Notes: a model not told the origin generated them from the sequence alone. A stretch of 64,000 nucleotides of DNA from Panorpa germanica (GCA_963678705.1 OY783223.1:2542001-2606000), one strand, 5' to 3'; positions 14,067 through 27,163 are shown, counted from the first letter of the stretch. Numbers and translations: made by a program.

Positions 14067-14285
14067 TTAAAACTTGGAAAATCAAGTAAATAAAATATTG
14101 ACAAATGTTAAAAAGTTTATCTGACTTTTATTAGTAAATTTAGTATCTTTTTAAGCTTATAAAAGTGTCTAAATGAATACGTAGTATCAACATAGGATGC
14201 CGATGCATTAAGTTACTGTTACCTCGATTTGGTGGTGTTTTACAACCTCTTCCAATAACTATAGTGCTGCGCGGACAGCGAATAA

Positions 14286-14640
14286 GGCTCGTCGCACACT
14301 GCAAGCGTATTTAAACGACGGCGAATTCGGCTTCTGTGTTCTTTGCATGTGTTGTATCACAATACATACATACCACGTACCGATACGACAGTACGCCAAG
14401 TCAAACTTGTGTACTGTAGGGTGTATTGGAGTTGTTTTGCACTAACATAATTTATCATAAGAGCAAACTTTCACTTTAATTTTTATCGATACACCACTGT
14501 TATGAAAGAGACTATTACATTCTCTTCCAGTCTACGACGGCTGATTACATTTACAAGGTTGGGATAGGTAAAGCGTAGTAGCGCGTATACGTCCGGTTAA
14601 AATTCGCTTAAATACGGTTGCAACTCTACAAAACACTCCC
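14286..14640 (-). mobile_element. Family N MITE copy 1, right end decayed
   Basis: It begins after TAA with GGCTCGTCGCACACTGCAAG and matches copy 3 in inverted orientation (shared TTTTTATCGATACACCACTG). The far inverted repeat is recognisable (CTTAAATACGGTTGCA) but mutated. Confidence 0.8.
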
Positions 14641-15189
14641 CATTTATAATACTAGTTTTATATAAATACATATATTTTAAATATTTATAATTTTCATTTA
14701 CCGATTTTTTTTTAAATTTTAATGGTTACTAATATGGCCGCAAGTTACGCAAGTGGCGAATGCTGTCATTTTCAACTTTTACAAAATCTTTATGGTGGTA
14801 GTGGATTTCGAAACATCATAACGCGATTTGCTCTGAGTGGGAGTGAAGAGGAGGAAGAGAGAGGGGGAGGGGGTGTAGAAGGGTATTAAATGCTGTTACT
14901 GTGTTAGACACAACATTTACTGTCATTTACACAATTCATTTGTTAACGTAAACACATTTCGAATGGAAATGTTATTTTTATTCGCGGAAAAAGTTTTTTG
15001 TGTGTGACAGGTCAGGTCACTTTGAATTATGATAAAGGGTCGAACAAAAACATACAAAATTTATAACTTTTATTGTTGTTTTATCATTAGTTCTATATTT
15101 ATACGTGCATGTATATTTAAACCATATGTAATCAACCCTCCACCTCTTCTAAATATTTTTCAGCGATACGTTTAAAACCGGTACCAAAT

Positions 15190-16110
15190 GCTTACCTCCA
15201 ACGTGTGAGTCAAATATTGGAAGATTGACATGGTAAGGTTCCTGCTACACGGTGGACGAACGATTTATTCAATTTAAAAATTTGTTGATATTATTGACAC
15301 TGACACTGTTTAACAAAAACTTTCAAGTATTTAAAGAAACTTTGAAGTATAAAACCTTCTAGTCCAAGATGGCAGGGCTGCCAGAGATCACTAATTTTTT
15401 GATGAACAAAATATGTAAGATTGAGTAGTGTTAGTATGTACAATGATCGTATGCCTACCTGCTAACTTGACCAGGCGGCCATTTTCCAGGTATCAGGTAA
15501 TCAAGGTTTATGTCTCACTCACTCTCATGCGCAAGGATAATGCCTTCTCGCTCCTAATCATAAGAGAATTAAAATTGGGTCTAGGGGATGTTTGACCCCT
15601 TGAATCGACTTGTCTTTTTGTAAAATGTTATAAAACAGTTGTCTCGCTAACATATATAAAAATGGACCATCAGACCATAAGTGAGCTTAAGTAATTTTTT
15701 AGTCAGCTTTAAAGCGTCTGCAAGGTAATACAAGGTATTACAAGACAACTGTTTTAAAACGTTTTGCAAGAAGACAGGCTGATTTAAGGGCTTAAACATC
15801 CCCTAGACTCAATTCTAATTCCGCTATGAGTAGGAGCGAGAGGACATTATCCGTGCGCATGAGAGTGAGTGAGACATAAACCTTGATTACCTCATACCTG
15901 GAAAATTGCGCCTCGTCAAGTTAGCAGGTAGGCATACGATCATTGTACTTACTAACACTACTCAATCTTACATATTTTGTTCATCAGAAATAAGTGATGT
16001 CTGCCGGTCCTGTGATCTTGCTCTATTCCAATGTTGGACGATTCGTGCAGCAGTGCATGACATGTGAATCAAGTATGTAGTGGGGGTAGTTTTGTAAAAT
16101 GATTATAACA
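15190..16110 (+). repeat. Family C repeat copy 2, split by the fold-back element
   Basis: The left part 15190-15359 and right part 16030-16110 together reconstitute the order seen at 9411-9740. Confidence 0.75.
15360..16030. mobile_element. 670-bp fold-back element inserted in a family C repeat
   Basis: Arms of about 285 bp (15365-15648 and 15735-16025) are inverted copies sharing TGTAAGATTGAGTAGTGTTA and CTAACTTGACCAGGC-type landmarks, with a loop of about 85 bp. The sequence on either side (AAAACCTTC and TGTTGGACGATTCG) is continuous in the family C copy at 9411-9740, so the junctions are visible. Confidence 0.82.
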
Positions 16111-16508
16111 CTTTACCGAACGAACCTCTGTGCAAAGGTATTTTCATCAGCTAGTCTACCATGTAGTACACGATACTATTGAGTCTAGTACGAGTACATT
16201 GTTTGCAAAATATGTGAGAGGTGTATTATACTGAAAGCCTTATGTTGTAACTAGGTCGTCGAACGTAATGCTACAAAATGCATGAAAACTCAATACAGAA
16301 AACAGATACGATAGGAATATACTAACAAAGAGATAAACGGTGCAGGAAATAGTGTTGCCACTGCATAATCAACTACAAAGTATTGCCATAACACTTCACT
16401 AGTCTAATACACATTGAAAGCACTGAATAAATATAGACAGACCACCACAGGGAGTTTAAAAGGCTTATACAGTACTCAGTTTAATTAAAAATTAAACTAG
16501 TGGTATAG

Positions 16509-16655
16509 GGTGTTTCAACAAGAGGTATGATTATGAATTTAGCATGAATTCTTAACCTCAGACTTTGTACCTTGGATTAAAATAAAAATATCGCTACTTT
16601 TCACGAAAATATTCTGTTTTTCTGTTGATTTAAAATAACACCTCTTGTTGGAAGA
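16509..16655 (-). mobile_element. Family I short MITE copy 1
   Basis: Ends TTTCAACAAGAGGT / ACCTCTTGTTGGA in inverted orientation. The interior matches 54781-54905 and 46510-46625. Confidence 0.65.
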
Positions 16656-16673
16656 GTCATTTTTTACTCTTAT

Positions 16674-17405
16674 ATGCAAAAAGTTTATCTCTCGGTAATA
16701 CGAAATGCAAAATACGAAGTACATGAGGGACGAGCAAATATTGGGACTGTACCTTTGAAAATGAATTTTTCAATTCCCTATTAAACTGCTTTTTGCTTGT
16801 TAAAATGATTTTTTTATGCATATAATACTTAAATAAATTAAAAATTACCTATAATTAATATCAAATTTATATTAAGTCAATTTAAATTCAAATTAAATAT
16901 TTTGAAAAAGTAATAATAAATTTGGCAACGTTGTAAATTAACGTGTGTTAACGCATGCGTGATTTGGTTCTTTGACAAATAAATTGCTATATTTTATAAA
17001 ATATTTATTCCGATTTTGAATTTCCCGCTTAAATTGGGATTTGCAACGTTGCCGGCTCATAACCCACATTTACTGTTTCTTACTGGTTTTATTTAAATAT
17101 TTTCGTATATAGGTATCCTTTTGATAATTTTCTTTTTGAAATAGTTACAGAAAAGATTATTTTATATACACCTAGTTTTTGAAAGCCGTGTCACCATTTT
17201 TTTTATAGTTAAAAGTTATATTATGTGGTGAAATTGAGCTAAAAATTATGATTTGTATGGAAAATGACTATTTTTAATCATGTATAAAAAGAAAACTAGG
17301 AACCCTAGATCTCTAAAATTTTGAGACAGCATGTGTTTTAACTATTTGTATCGACCCTCCAATTTTACAACGTTTTCATCATTTACGTTAACGTCCTATA
17401 CCTCC
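16674..17405 (+). mobile_element. Family A MITE copy 3, left end lost
   Basis: It matches family A from the ATGCAAAAAGTTTATCTCTC segment to the intact right end CCTATACCTCC, followed by TTAA. The left inverted repeat is missing and a short family-I element abuts there. Confidence 0.85.
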
Positions 17406-17997
17406 TTAAGCTCAGCTCATTTTCATTTTTAAAAATCAAATTATTTTCGAATCCGTGTTAAAACAAATAATTCGTGAAAAGCAGAAACTATTTGTTCTTC
17501 TTTGTGAATCGTGTTATTTCCAATTTTCGTTCGTGTAAAACGAGGGTTAAGTGCAACACGCTGACCGTCACGTGTAAACTGGCATTAGGATCTGTAGTAC
17601 AGAAAGCAGAACCCGTATTTACCACTAGCAAAAAGAAAAGAATCTTCGTCTAATACGTATATTAGATTCTACCACAATAAAGTTTTTCAAACGAACGCTT
17701 TTGGGTTTCCACTTTTCTTAAACGAGGCTTTCACCCTTGGGAAATAATAATATATACGACTTGGCTATTAAAGTTTCCACATAGAGGTAAAATATGTTGT
17801 GTTATGCTCCTATTGAAATATAACCGTGTCACGTACATTACTCTGGTGTAGTTCATCTTAATTGTCGGTTCGGTTAGATGGTGAACCTGGAGTTGCGACG
17901 TCATGGTTGGTTAGCTGAGTGCCACATTTCACAGTAGGCGAACTAGGTTGCCTGGAGAAATAATTGATTTAATAAAAAAGATATTTACTATATTATT

Positions 17998-18285
17998 TAC
18001 TACATTCTTCCGCCTTAAACCATTAAATTACATTTCATTTGTGTTCCTTATTCTATCTACTCATTCTCTTTCATAAACAAAAAATAATAAACATAAACCC
18101 CTACTGTTTCCCTTTGCCTGCTACTCTTCTTCCCGTTTCTACTCATTCTCTTTCCTCGCTCCTTCTCTCTGACTCTCTTTAATAACTCCACAATCTTCTT
18201 ATCACTTTTTACTCTTTTCTCACATGAATACTTAATGTGCTACAGCGTTTCTATCTCTCTCCCGCACACCTTGCGGAGAGATATA
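17998..18285 (-). pseudogene. Inverted 3' fragment of the non-LTR family
   Basis: Reverse complement resembles the other copies (CACATGAATACTTAATGTGC, GTTTCTATCTC). Cut at 18285, next to a small palindromic element. Confidence 0.7.
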
Positions 18286-18289
18286 CACC

Positions 18290-18434
18290 TAACGATTTAC
18301 CGGACAGTTTTAACGGAACAGTCCACCTGTACAGGTAAATCGGAACGTGATTATATGGTTAATGTACAGTTTTATTAAATACACGCTCCGGTTTACCGGT
18401 AAAGGGTCCGATAAAACTGTCCGGTAAACCGTTA
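18290..18434. mobile_element. Small 145-bp palindromic MITE
   Basis: Ends TAACGATTTACCGGACAG / CTGTCCGGTAAACCGTTA in inverted orientation with a further inner inverted match (CGGAACGTG / CACGCTCCG). Too short to encode anything. Confidence 0.75.
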
Positions 18435-19589
18435 CATGTATACCCGGCAAACATTATCGTTGCAAATTAACCTGCGCTAACTATGCCTAACTATTGGCGG
18501 CAATCGTTTTTACAATATATTAAATATATAAGACAATATCTCTTTGTTCGCTTAATATATAGTTAATAATTATTATTTTTGTACACAAATTGTCTAAAAT
18601 AAATATTTAAATCTATTTACGGTGATAAATGCATGTCTCTGGTAAAAACGAGCGGCAAAAAATTGAGCAGAACTTATTTGATGCAGGAACAAGAATGTTT
18701 GGGTTTCGTTTTAAAAATTCGTTACTGCACATGCGCACTAATCGCTAGCGGTTTAGAGAAAAGTTGTCAGATACTACAGAGAATCTATCTATATATAGTT
18801 TTTTTGTGGATAACCTAAGTTAAGTTAGGCCTCACAGAAGGGGGTTCGCAAAAGTGAATATTTAACAATATTCTGTAAGACAATATTTCCAATTTTATTA
18901 GGAATTGTAAATTTTTAATCAAACTTACGTGTTGCTTCTGAAATCAAAGACTTTTATTTTAGTAATTTACATACACATTATAATAATTACACTGTTTAAC
19001 TTAAATCATACTATCCGACCTGAAATCAAAGTTTATTATTTAAATTGTCAATTCCATTTATCTAATTTTATTTTAGGTGAGTTTAGTCAACTTCAAATAT
19101 CAACTGCGTTGGCCGTTATTTCTCACAATGTCATGAGAATATGGTCACTATTTTATCAGCAAACGAGCTTTGTACCAAGTAAAGAAATATATCTTTTTTC
19201 ACAAATATTATAAGTGGAATTTATATAGAAAATAGATTTAATCTTTTAATTTAGTTTAATAGATCTTTCTCAGTGTTAAAAAGATGTTTGAATCCGCCTC
19301 TGGGTTGGCTTGTAGTCTGTACAGAACCAGATCGCCCGTGGCGCTCAACGTGAACTTTGACCCGAATATGTTCTAGTTCTAGAGGAACCATACTCGTATA
19401 TTTTAATTTGCATACTTATTAAATAAATATCTAATAATACTGACAACCTTTATTTAACATACTTAAACGAAATTAATGAAAATTTGAGATTAGGTATACT
19501 AAAAGTCCTTGTTTTGCTATCTTGTGTTTTCACCGAAATAAATATCACTAATTGGACCAGTAAAATAAGGATTTAACCTTGGAATAAAA

Positions 19590-19965
19590 ACTAATAAGCT
19601 AAACACTTGTACAAATCTTTGTTGTGACATTTTATAAGTTCTCTCAAATATTTCATAGTGTGCGTGTAAGTAAATCGTGTTTTCCAAAGGTCAAAGGTCA
19701 CTAAAATGTGTTTTTTGCAGATATCTTGTTTCCTATGCTTTAAATGGCATTTAGAGTTATGAGTAGAGCATACAACTCTCTACAAATTTGATGTTATGTA
19801 TTTTTTTTGTATTATCAACCCTTCCCGAGATATAGCCCGGAGAGTGGGAGCAGCGCATCAGTGTTTAGTATAGTAGAGAGACTGTGCAGGTTCTTACTCC
19901 ACTTTCTGATAGAAATGTGAAATTTGGTACAATGAAAGAGTTTAATGAGTTAGATATAGAGCCTA
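19590..19965 (+). repeat. Family G repeat copy 1
   Basis: Matches 32085-33110 apart from the family N insertion there. Shared landmarks are CAAAGGTCAAAGGTCAC, ATATCTTGTTTCCTATGCT and CTTTCTGATAGAAATGTGAA. Contains a DR1 hormone-receptor-type motif at 19688-19700. Confidence 0.75.
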
Positions 19966-19984
19966 TTAAAATTTCCCAATGGCG

Positions 19985-20165
19985 TTTTCCTACCATAATT
20001 TAATTACACTCAGTTTCAACACCGTACAGTATTGCGCTGTATTTTACAGTTGTCACGATCATATCTGTATTACTATGGATGCGTGTATACAAATACGTAT
20101 TGCTGCTATTTGATCGTGTGTGAGATCAGTGAGACTGTTCTTCCACAAAAATTTCCAACTGGGAC
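19985..20165 (+). repeat. Family H repeat copy 1
   Basis: Shares CAAATACGTATTG and GTTGTCACG landmarks with 44655-44860. Short, non-coding. Confidence 0.6.
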
Positions 20166-20699
20166 TAACCGCTTCGGTTATCTTATATTCATAGAGCACT
20201 AAGCTATACTTTTGAATCACACTGTGAACAATGAACAACTATCTACACATAATTAAATATGTATGTTTTTGGCTCCACCCCGCACCATATGCAAATTAGT
20301 TTCAGTGCACTTCGACTATGCTACTTTCTATTTACTATTTATTATGGTTCAGTGTTCGATGCTCATTTCAGTTCAGTGGTCGCTCGATAATGATAACAGT
20401 AATTAACTTACAATTTATGTTCATTTAAATTATTTACAAACATGAATGTACACTCTTTTGTATAAATTTAAAACAAAACGTATTTTATCTGTATATCCGG
20501 TAAAATGCTTTCTTCCGTTCTATGTAAAATGTATTTTAACAAAATTATAAATGCTTGCAATATAGTACAGGGGTGCTTAACCTTATTAAAAAATTCTTTT
20601 ATAAAATAAACCTCACTGTTTTGATATTTAATTTACATTTTTATTTAATATTTTAATCTAGATTTCTGGTTTCAGAATAGGAATTCCTTGTTACATACG

Positions 20700-20822
20700 T
20701 GTTTTAATTTGAGTTTAGTTAGTTTAGTTGGTGCGCATGCGTCGTTAGTAATATACATTTTGACAGTTCGACAAAATTGGAATAATTAAAATTACTGTTT
20801 GTAATAACAATTACAAGTAAAC
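20700..20822 (+). repeat. Family K repeat copy 3, fragment
   Basis: Only the GTTGGTGCGCATGCGT end and about 120 bp are kept. Confidence 0.65.
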
Positions 20823-21369
20823 CTAATATATTTCTATAATATTATTAGATGAAGTACTAAGTCCTGATAGATATATAAGACATTCACAATAAGCTTGGTC
20901 ATCCGACTCAAGGTGATACAGTTCACTTAAAGAACCCTTCGCTAGAGAGGATTGTAGAATCGCTCTCTTAAAATAAGTAAACTACCACCATATATAAGGG
21001 GTAGGGTTACAACTGGCATAAGAAGAACATTTTTTTCTGACCAACCTATCAAATATAAATCTGTTGTTTAATTTTTGTTAAATGCGGTATACATTAAAGC
21101 GAACCATCGCCCCACACTTGTTTCAAAATAGAGCAAATATTCAACATCCGAACATTCGTCTAAATTTTTAACACATTCGTGTGTAAAACCAAATAAAAGT
21201 TAGGTTATTACAGTTATTTGTTTGCTATAACATAAATACTGAATAAAAATAGTGAATTATGGGTAATAAACGTTCTGATACGTTCACACTGAGCATTGTA
21301 GGTTATGTTTTAATGTCATAGCTGTCAACTATCATAGTAAGTGTTAATTTTATTTTATTTTCTTTGCAG

Positions 21370-21513
21370 CAAGACTGTCCAAATGGTCGTCTAACCCCTG
21401 CCAAATTTGTTGACATGTACAAAATGTTCTTCCCATCTGGAAATGCAGAAGAATTTTGCGATCATGTCTTTAGAACATTTGACATGGACAAAAATGGATA
21501 TATTGATTTCAAG
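21370..21513 (+). CDS. CG7646-like NCS, coding exon 2 (residues 38-85)
   Basis: A 48-codon exon between a tttgcag acceptor and an AAG|gtaaga donor, phase 0 at both ends. It encodes degenerate EF-hand 1, with the CPNG motif at residues 40-43 that prevents calcium binding throughout the NCS family. It then encodes most of EF-hand 2, whose loop [11 protein letters not shown] starts at D75 and is completed by E86 in the next exon. The reading frame joins exactly to exons 1 and 3. It is separated from exon 1 by about 15.2 kb of repeat-rich intron. Confidence 0.97.
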
Positions 21514-21750
21514 GTAAGACATTTTATATACTTATTTATTATATATATGTACCATCATAAACAAATTAGGATATTATTCGATAAATTTATGAATATTATT
21601 TCTTACTACGTCAATAACTTTTAGAACATTTCTTCAAGCATCCGTTAGTTTGTAACTTCTTCAGTAGGATTAGCAAACTTTATCATGAGAGAAAGTTTCT
21701 ATTTTAATGTTTATGAATGAGACTGACAAATTTACTTATCACCTTTAATA

Positions 21751-22310
21751 TACACCCCTCCTGTATCACTACAACGCTTCATGCGAATCTTCTATTGTTC
21801 GAAACATTGCTGGACGTCTTCTTCTGTCAGCTCCTTTAAGACGCGTGCCGCTTTCCTTTTCACAGCTTCAACCAACTCAAATATTGTTCCTTTTGATGCA
21901 GAATTCAATTTAGGAAACAGATAGAAGTCACAAAACGGAAGATTCGGTGAATAAGTGTCAGTACAAACATTTTTGCAAGCATCTTGTTATTCAAACTTGA
22001 GAATTCTAGGCATAGAATTTTTACATGTTAAAATTGCTATGTAAAATTTGCCTTACCGATTCTTTATCACTTCCTACAGTTTTAGCAATCGCACGAATAC
22101 CTAACCGACGGTCGGAGCGAACCAGATTACCGATTTTTTCGATATTGTCATATGTTTTTGAGGTGGAAGGGCGTCATTTCGAACTTGCACGTGATAAAAT
22201 CATTGCCATACACTTCTTTCAATAAATTATAAGTTTCAGTAGCTGTTTTCCCAAGTTTCATGTGAAATTTCACAACAATTCTTTACTCTATTGTTACACT
22301 TAACATTTTT
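21751..22310 (-). pseudogene. Decayed mariner-family transposase
   Basis: Read on the - strand, the N-terminal part (22305-22026) encodes MKLGKTATETYNLLKEVYGN and, after a frameshift near 22170, RPSTSKTYDN and VRSDRRLGIRAIAKTVG. This is the helix-turn-helix region of mariner transposases. The C-terminal part (21962-21751) encodes SPNLPFCDFYLFPKLNS, holding the third catalytic Asp of the DD34D triad, and LTEEDVQQCFEQ, followed by an in-frame TAG where the family has Trp. The core with the first two catalytic Asp residues is deleted. Clearly dead, in intron 2 of the CG7646-like gene. Confidence 0.9.
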
Positions 22311-22430
22311 CTGACGATACAAAAAGTTCAAAGAAGGCTACGACTATTGGTTTGGTTACAGAAGCGAGAGGCAAAGCATTCGAAAGAGAAGGCTTATTTA
22401 ACAGCCGCATCTCGTATAATATCTTCTTAA

Positions 22431-23153
22431 GGAGATACAGGACGTACCGTCAATGCAAAAAGTCTGTCTCTCGGTAATACGAAATGCAAAATACGAAGTA
22501 CATGAGGGACGAGCAAATATTGGGACTGTACCTTTGAAAATGAATTTTTCAATTCCCTATTAAACTGCTTTTTACTTGTTAAAATGATTTTTTATGCATA
22601 TTATAGTTTAATAAAATAAAAATTACCTATAATTAATATCAAATTTATATTAATTCAATTTAAATACAAATTAAATATTTTGAAAAAGGAATAATAAATT
22701 TTGCAACGCTGTAAATTTACGTGTGTTAACGCATGCGTGATTTGGTTCTTTGACCAATAAATTGTTATATTTTATATAACATTTATTCATATTTTGAATT
22801 TCCCGGTCAAATTGGCATTTGCAACGTTGCCGGCTTATAACCTACATTTACTGTTTCTTAAAGGTTTTATTTAAATATTTTCGTAAATAGGTATCCTTTT
22901 GATAATTTTCTTTTTGCAATAGTTACAGAAAAGATTCTTTTATATACACCTAGTTTTTGAAAGCCTTGTCACCATTTTTTTATAATTAAAAGTTATATTA
23001 TGTATGGAAAATGACTATTTTTAATCATATATAAAAAGAATACTCTGAACCCTAGGTCTCTAAAATTTTGAGACAGCATGTATTTTAACTATTTGTATCG
23101 ACCCTCCAAATTTCACAACGTTTTCATCATTTATATTAAGGTCCTGTACCTCC
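22431..23153 (+). mobile_element. Family A MITE copy 4
   Basis: 723 bp with both inverted ends, flanked by TTAA at 22427-22430 and 23154-23157. It lies in intron 2, next to the mariner relic. Confidence 0.9.
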
Positions 23154-24002
23154 TTAATGCAATGAAATGCGGTTAAATAATTTCATACAAGGATTTTAAG
23201 AAAGTCGCCATTACAAAATTCTATTTAGTCAACTTAAATTGTGCGCTATTTTATAACCATTACGCGCGCTCTTATTTTTTTTATATTTCCTGAGCGTTAC
23301 TCATCAACTTTAGCGTATTCTCATCACAAAAGGGATCACAAGCTGTTTCCCAATCCAAAATCCATTTACATTTACATTCTCCCTTCCTCCCCCTCTCCGT
23401 TTCCCATTTCCCATCCCGCCTTACACACCCACACGTTTGTTTAAGTCTGATTGAATCCATTTTGCTGGCGGAGTAACAGCAACAGCAACAGCAAGAGCTT
23501 GCGGTTACATTTATTATGCAAGGGCACATAGGTTTGGGTTTAACTTCTGTATAAATTCATTTGCAAATAGAAATTACTAAGTGTTGTTTGTAGAACGCTA
23601 ACGACGACAACGGCAACGCCAACTTCATTCTATAAACTACTTTAATAATAATTTAAACGTAAATTTATAATTACCACTTAAATGCATAATTTATTTTATT
23701 TATAAAACAATTTTGAACGAATTTAACCTCAAAATATTATGGGGAAAATATAGCCATAATTAATTCAACGAGAACAAACATTAATTAGTAATTTTGTGCG
23801 CTATTTCTCTTCACATTTACTCTTCTGTGTACCTAATTAGGCCTTTGAATTTTATCAAAAACCGTTTTATTCATATGTGGCGATGAAAACCAAAATGTAC
23901 CAATCGTTTTTCATGCCAAAAAGCACAAGAATTTGTAATTAAAAAACAGGCCTGCATTAATTATTTTATAAGAATCGCTTTTTATATAATTTAGAGGTGA
24001 AA

Positions 24003-24516
24003 GAATGGAAAAAATTGAGAAAAGCAATTACAACAAAAGATATAAAAGGATTTGGGAGAGAGAGATACCACATTACTTAAGAGACACAAAAAACATGAGA
24101 AGGGTTGCCAGATTTAGATTGGGAAATGAGAAGAAAGGAAATAGATACTGGGCAAATAGCGAGGAAAAGAATGTGCAGTGTGTGCGGAACGGATATTGAA
24201 ACGTTGGAGCGCAATAAGTATTCATGTGAGAAAAAGGTAATAAGCGAAAAGAATATTGTGCAGTTATTAAAGGGAGGCAGTGAAGTGAAGGGGTGGATGG
24301 AGGAGATAGAGAAAAGAAACGAGGAAAGAGAAGGAATGGCAGAGTAGAAACAGGAGGGAGAGTAGCAGGAGTAACGAAGCAGTAGCAGTAGCAATTTTGT
24401 TTTTATTTTTATAAGAATAAATTTATATTTTTTTTTCGGTAGGAAGGAGTGTGAATGTTTAGATTTAATAAGGATCAACATTGAATTAAGCACAATGACA
24501 TGTAAATAAAATAATA
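24003..24516 (+). pseudogene. 3' fragment of a non-LTR retrotransposon (reverse transcriptase C-terminus)
   Basis: It encodes ARFRLGNEKKGNRYWA in one frame and, after a frameshift near 24165, MCSVCGTDIETLE, then VISEKNIVQLLKGG and a stop near 24345. This is the C-x2-C zinc-finger end seen in many insect LINE polyproteins. The 3'UTR ends in an AATAAA-rich tail. It is 5'-truncated, as LINE copies usually are. Confidence 0.82.
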
Positions 24517-25719
24517 ATATAAGTTAGAGACAACATCTGTCAATTCGTTTGTTTCCAGCAGCTGCTTGAACCCAATCCGCTGACAATTTTTACAATTGAT
24601 CAAAAAGTGTTACCTTAAATTTTGTGTTGCGAACGTAATTTCGTGTGTTGACTCGCTAGAAATGTTAGAAAAGTAGAAAAATGTTAGAAACACGTTCTTA
24701 CGAGTGGTAAAAAGCATTCAAATAGGGTCAAGAAGTCGTCGCACAAAAGTTTTTTCGTTTTTGGTGCATCATGAATACGTCATAAATGGTCAGATTTCTG
24801 GAAGAACAAGCGTGAATTACACTTTGGCATACAAAGATAATTGTGACCGAATTTAAGGCAAAGACACGTTGCGAAATTTCGTTTAGGTTACATCATTAAA
24901 TTAAAAGTTTAAGTGGTAATAGCCTCACAGCTTTGCGGCAATTTAGTACAAATTCTTAATGCGTTTTGATACTACTAAGGACGCTCCAGCGTGATATAGT
25001 ATAGTCAGAACATAAATTCATAACCTCTGCACACATACTATCAAATATTTTCGGTTATGATGACCTGGCAACGTTGCAATATTTAAAATACATTAGTACC
25101 ATTAACGATTTAAAATTTCGCTTCTTTATTCTACACTACTCGAGACAATTTTGGGCACAGTGTTGCCGGATCACCATTGATCATGAAAAGAACGTGTTGG
25201 AATTAAAGAAAATGATACTTTAAATTATAATATCTCGAATACAAAACGGTGAAGTGCATTTTTCGTTACTTTCATACATTTCTTCAAAATTCTGTTGAGA
25301 GATTTTTTATGCATAATAGAAAATAGTTGTGCGAACTGGAAACTGAAAATTGCTAACTTTGCTATTAATTATCTCGATCAAAAATTCTAAAACTTCGTGA
25401 TTTATTACTAAACGTTATTCTTAACCTATCGAGAAGTGATTTCACGTTGGAACTACCTTAACAGATATCACGAGCCACCCCTGCCCACATGTCGTGACAC
25501 AAGTAACAATGATTGTGGTTTTGTCAACTGCATTACCTGCACGTTGCGCCACGTCGGCAGTCATTAGTGATCAGTGATTAGCGATTAGACTGATTACCTT
25601 TAACCTGACGTGTAATTCAACCGGAAGTTTGTTCCAGAGTTGAGCGATTGTGGCGCCAGGTACTTACGAATAATCATACCTGTGAACTAAAGCAAAGGTG
25701 TCCAAAGTTTACAAGCCCC

Positions 25720-26356
25720 TTGGCTTGTGTACTCATTTTCTAGTGGTCTATTCTTAATTGTTGATTGAAATTGATGTTAATAAACGTGTATTGGCGTGTC
25801 TATTTTATTAAATATCTAAATGTTGACGGAGATATAGCAATTAAAAGTTTGAATTGTAGTTTTAGCGCTAGAAATGGTCGGCCATATTTGTATGACGTGA
25901 AATGTATTTTAACGTCAGTTATTTGTTGAGTAGGTCAGTGCTGTGGTAATGTTTCGTAGCTGTTGGTAGTCAAATAATCAAGTCAAGTCAAAGAACAAGG
26001 AATTTTTAATTTAATTTAACCCTGCTAAGGCAGACATAATATTGGAATTTTATTGTTCCTTGAAATAGCTGTAAATAATATTTGATATTTTGATATATAA
26101 ATACATATAGCAGAGATTTATGAGCTGTAAGGTTGGTAACCTTACACAAGGATTGTGATGTCACATGCACTTGGAATGTGTACAACGTTGAATCCCTTTA
26201 ATAATTAAAGAGACAAAATGACTTTTTTAATTGTTAATATCTCTTAACATATAAGGAGTTATTAAAAAATAATTGAACATTTGAGGTTCTAGTAACCCAC
26301 TTTATAAATATGTAGTACACTTTTATAGAAATTAAGACATAGGACACAAGCCCATT
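25720..26356 (+). mobile_element. Family B MITE copy 2
   Basis: 637 bp; left end GGCTTGTGTACTC, right end GGACACAAGCCCATT. The interior shares the landmarks AGTAGGTCAGTGCTGTGG and GTCAAGTCAAAGAA with the other copies. In intron 2. Confidence 0.88.
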
Positions 26357-27163
26357 AAGCTTGAGTATGAAGAGTATGTATGACGGAGGTAAAAAGAAAG
26401 AGAAAAGAGAAGGAGAGACAACTTTGTAAGCAGAGGGAGGAACGTGAGGAGCGATTGTAAGAGAAACGAACTTTGAAAAAGAAGAAGAGAATTTAAAAAA
26501 TGTTAAAAATTTGTAAAGGAAATGTAAAATACTATTTTTGGTGATTTGAAACGTAGTAGATGATTTCGCGGTATTTCTTGATGTACCATTGTAGTTCTCA
26601 GACCTATAATTCGACGCCGGTGGTCATCAGAGTCACAAGTTTGATTGACGCAGTTGTAGACGATATAATGATGCGTCGACGCTTTACTCCGGCTGATTCA
26701 TGGCATCAGGAGGCGCTGATACTGTGTCGCATCAAATCATGAAACGAAACTCACACCATTGGCATTATTGATGCCGTTGTAGAGATAGGAGAAGCCGCCG
26801 CGCCGTCATAAAGTGGGGCCACCCACCCCAGGATCGTAAACCTCGGGGTCATAACCTGCAAGCATCGGATCTGATAAAACCGCTATTGAAGTTTGCTTTA
26901 TATACGAATACTAAACACACATTTATTAACGATTGACTTTGTCAATAATAATTAGTTTATTTATTTATGACTTTTGTTCATTTATTGACTTTGGGAAATA
27001 ATCATCTATGTTGATTGTCTTTGAAAATGATATCGAAAGGTTATTTGTAAAATTAATGGAGCTACATTGTTGTGCAACATTTTTGTTGAATGAAATACAT
27101 CTCTATATTGAACATAAGCAAAATTAACATTGCCAGGTTTATTCAGAGATTGTTTATGTTAAG

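Larger units (their letters stand above)
6182..21369 (+). other. Intron 1 of the CG7646-like gene (15.2 kb)
   Basis: Bounded by gtaagt and tttgcag. Apart from the listed repeats I see no gene in it. The stretch 6280-8416 holds A+T-rich sequence and a polypyrimidine tract at 7050-7215. The stretch 11735-12500 has a short G+C-richer patch at 12000-12260. The stretches 14700-15185 and 18435-19589 show nothing recognisable. Confidence 0.85.
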
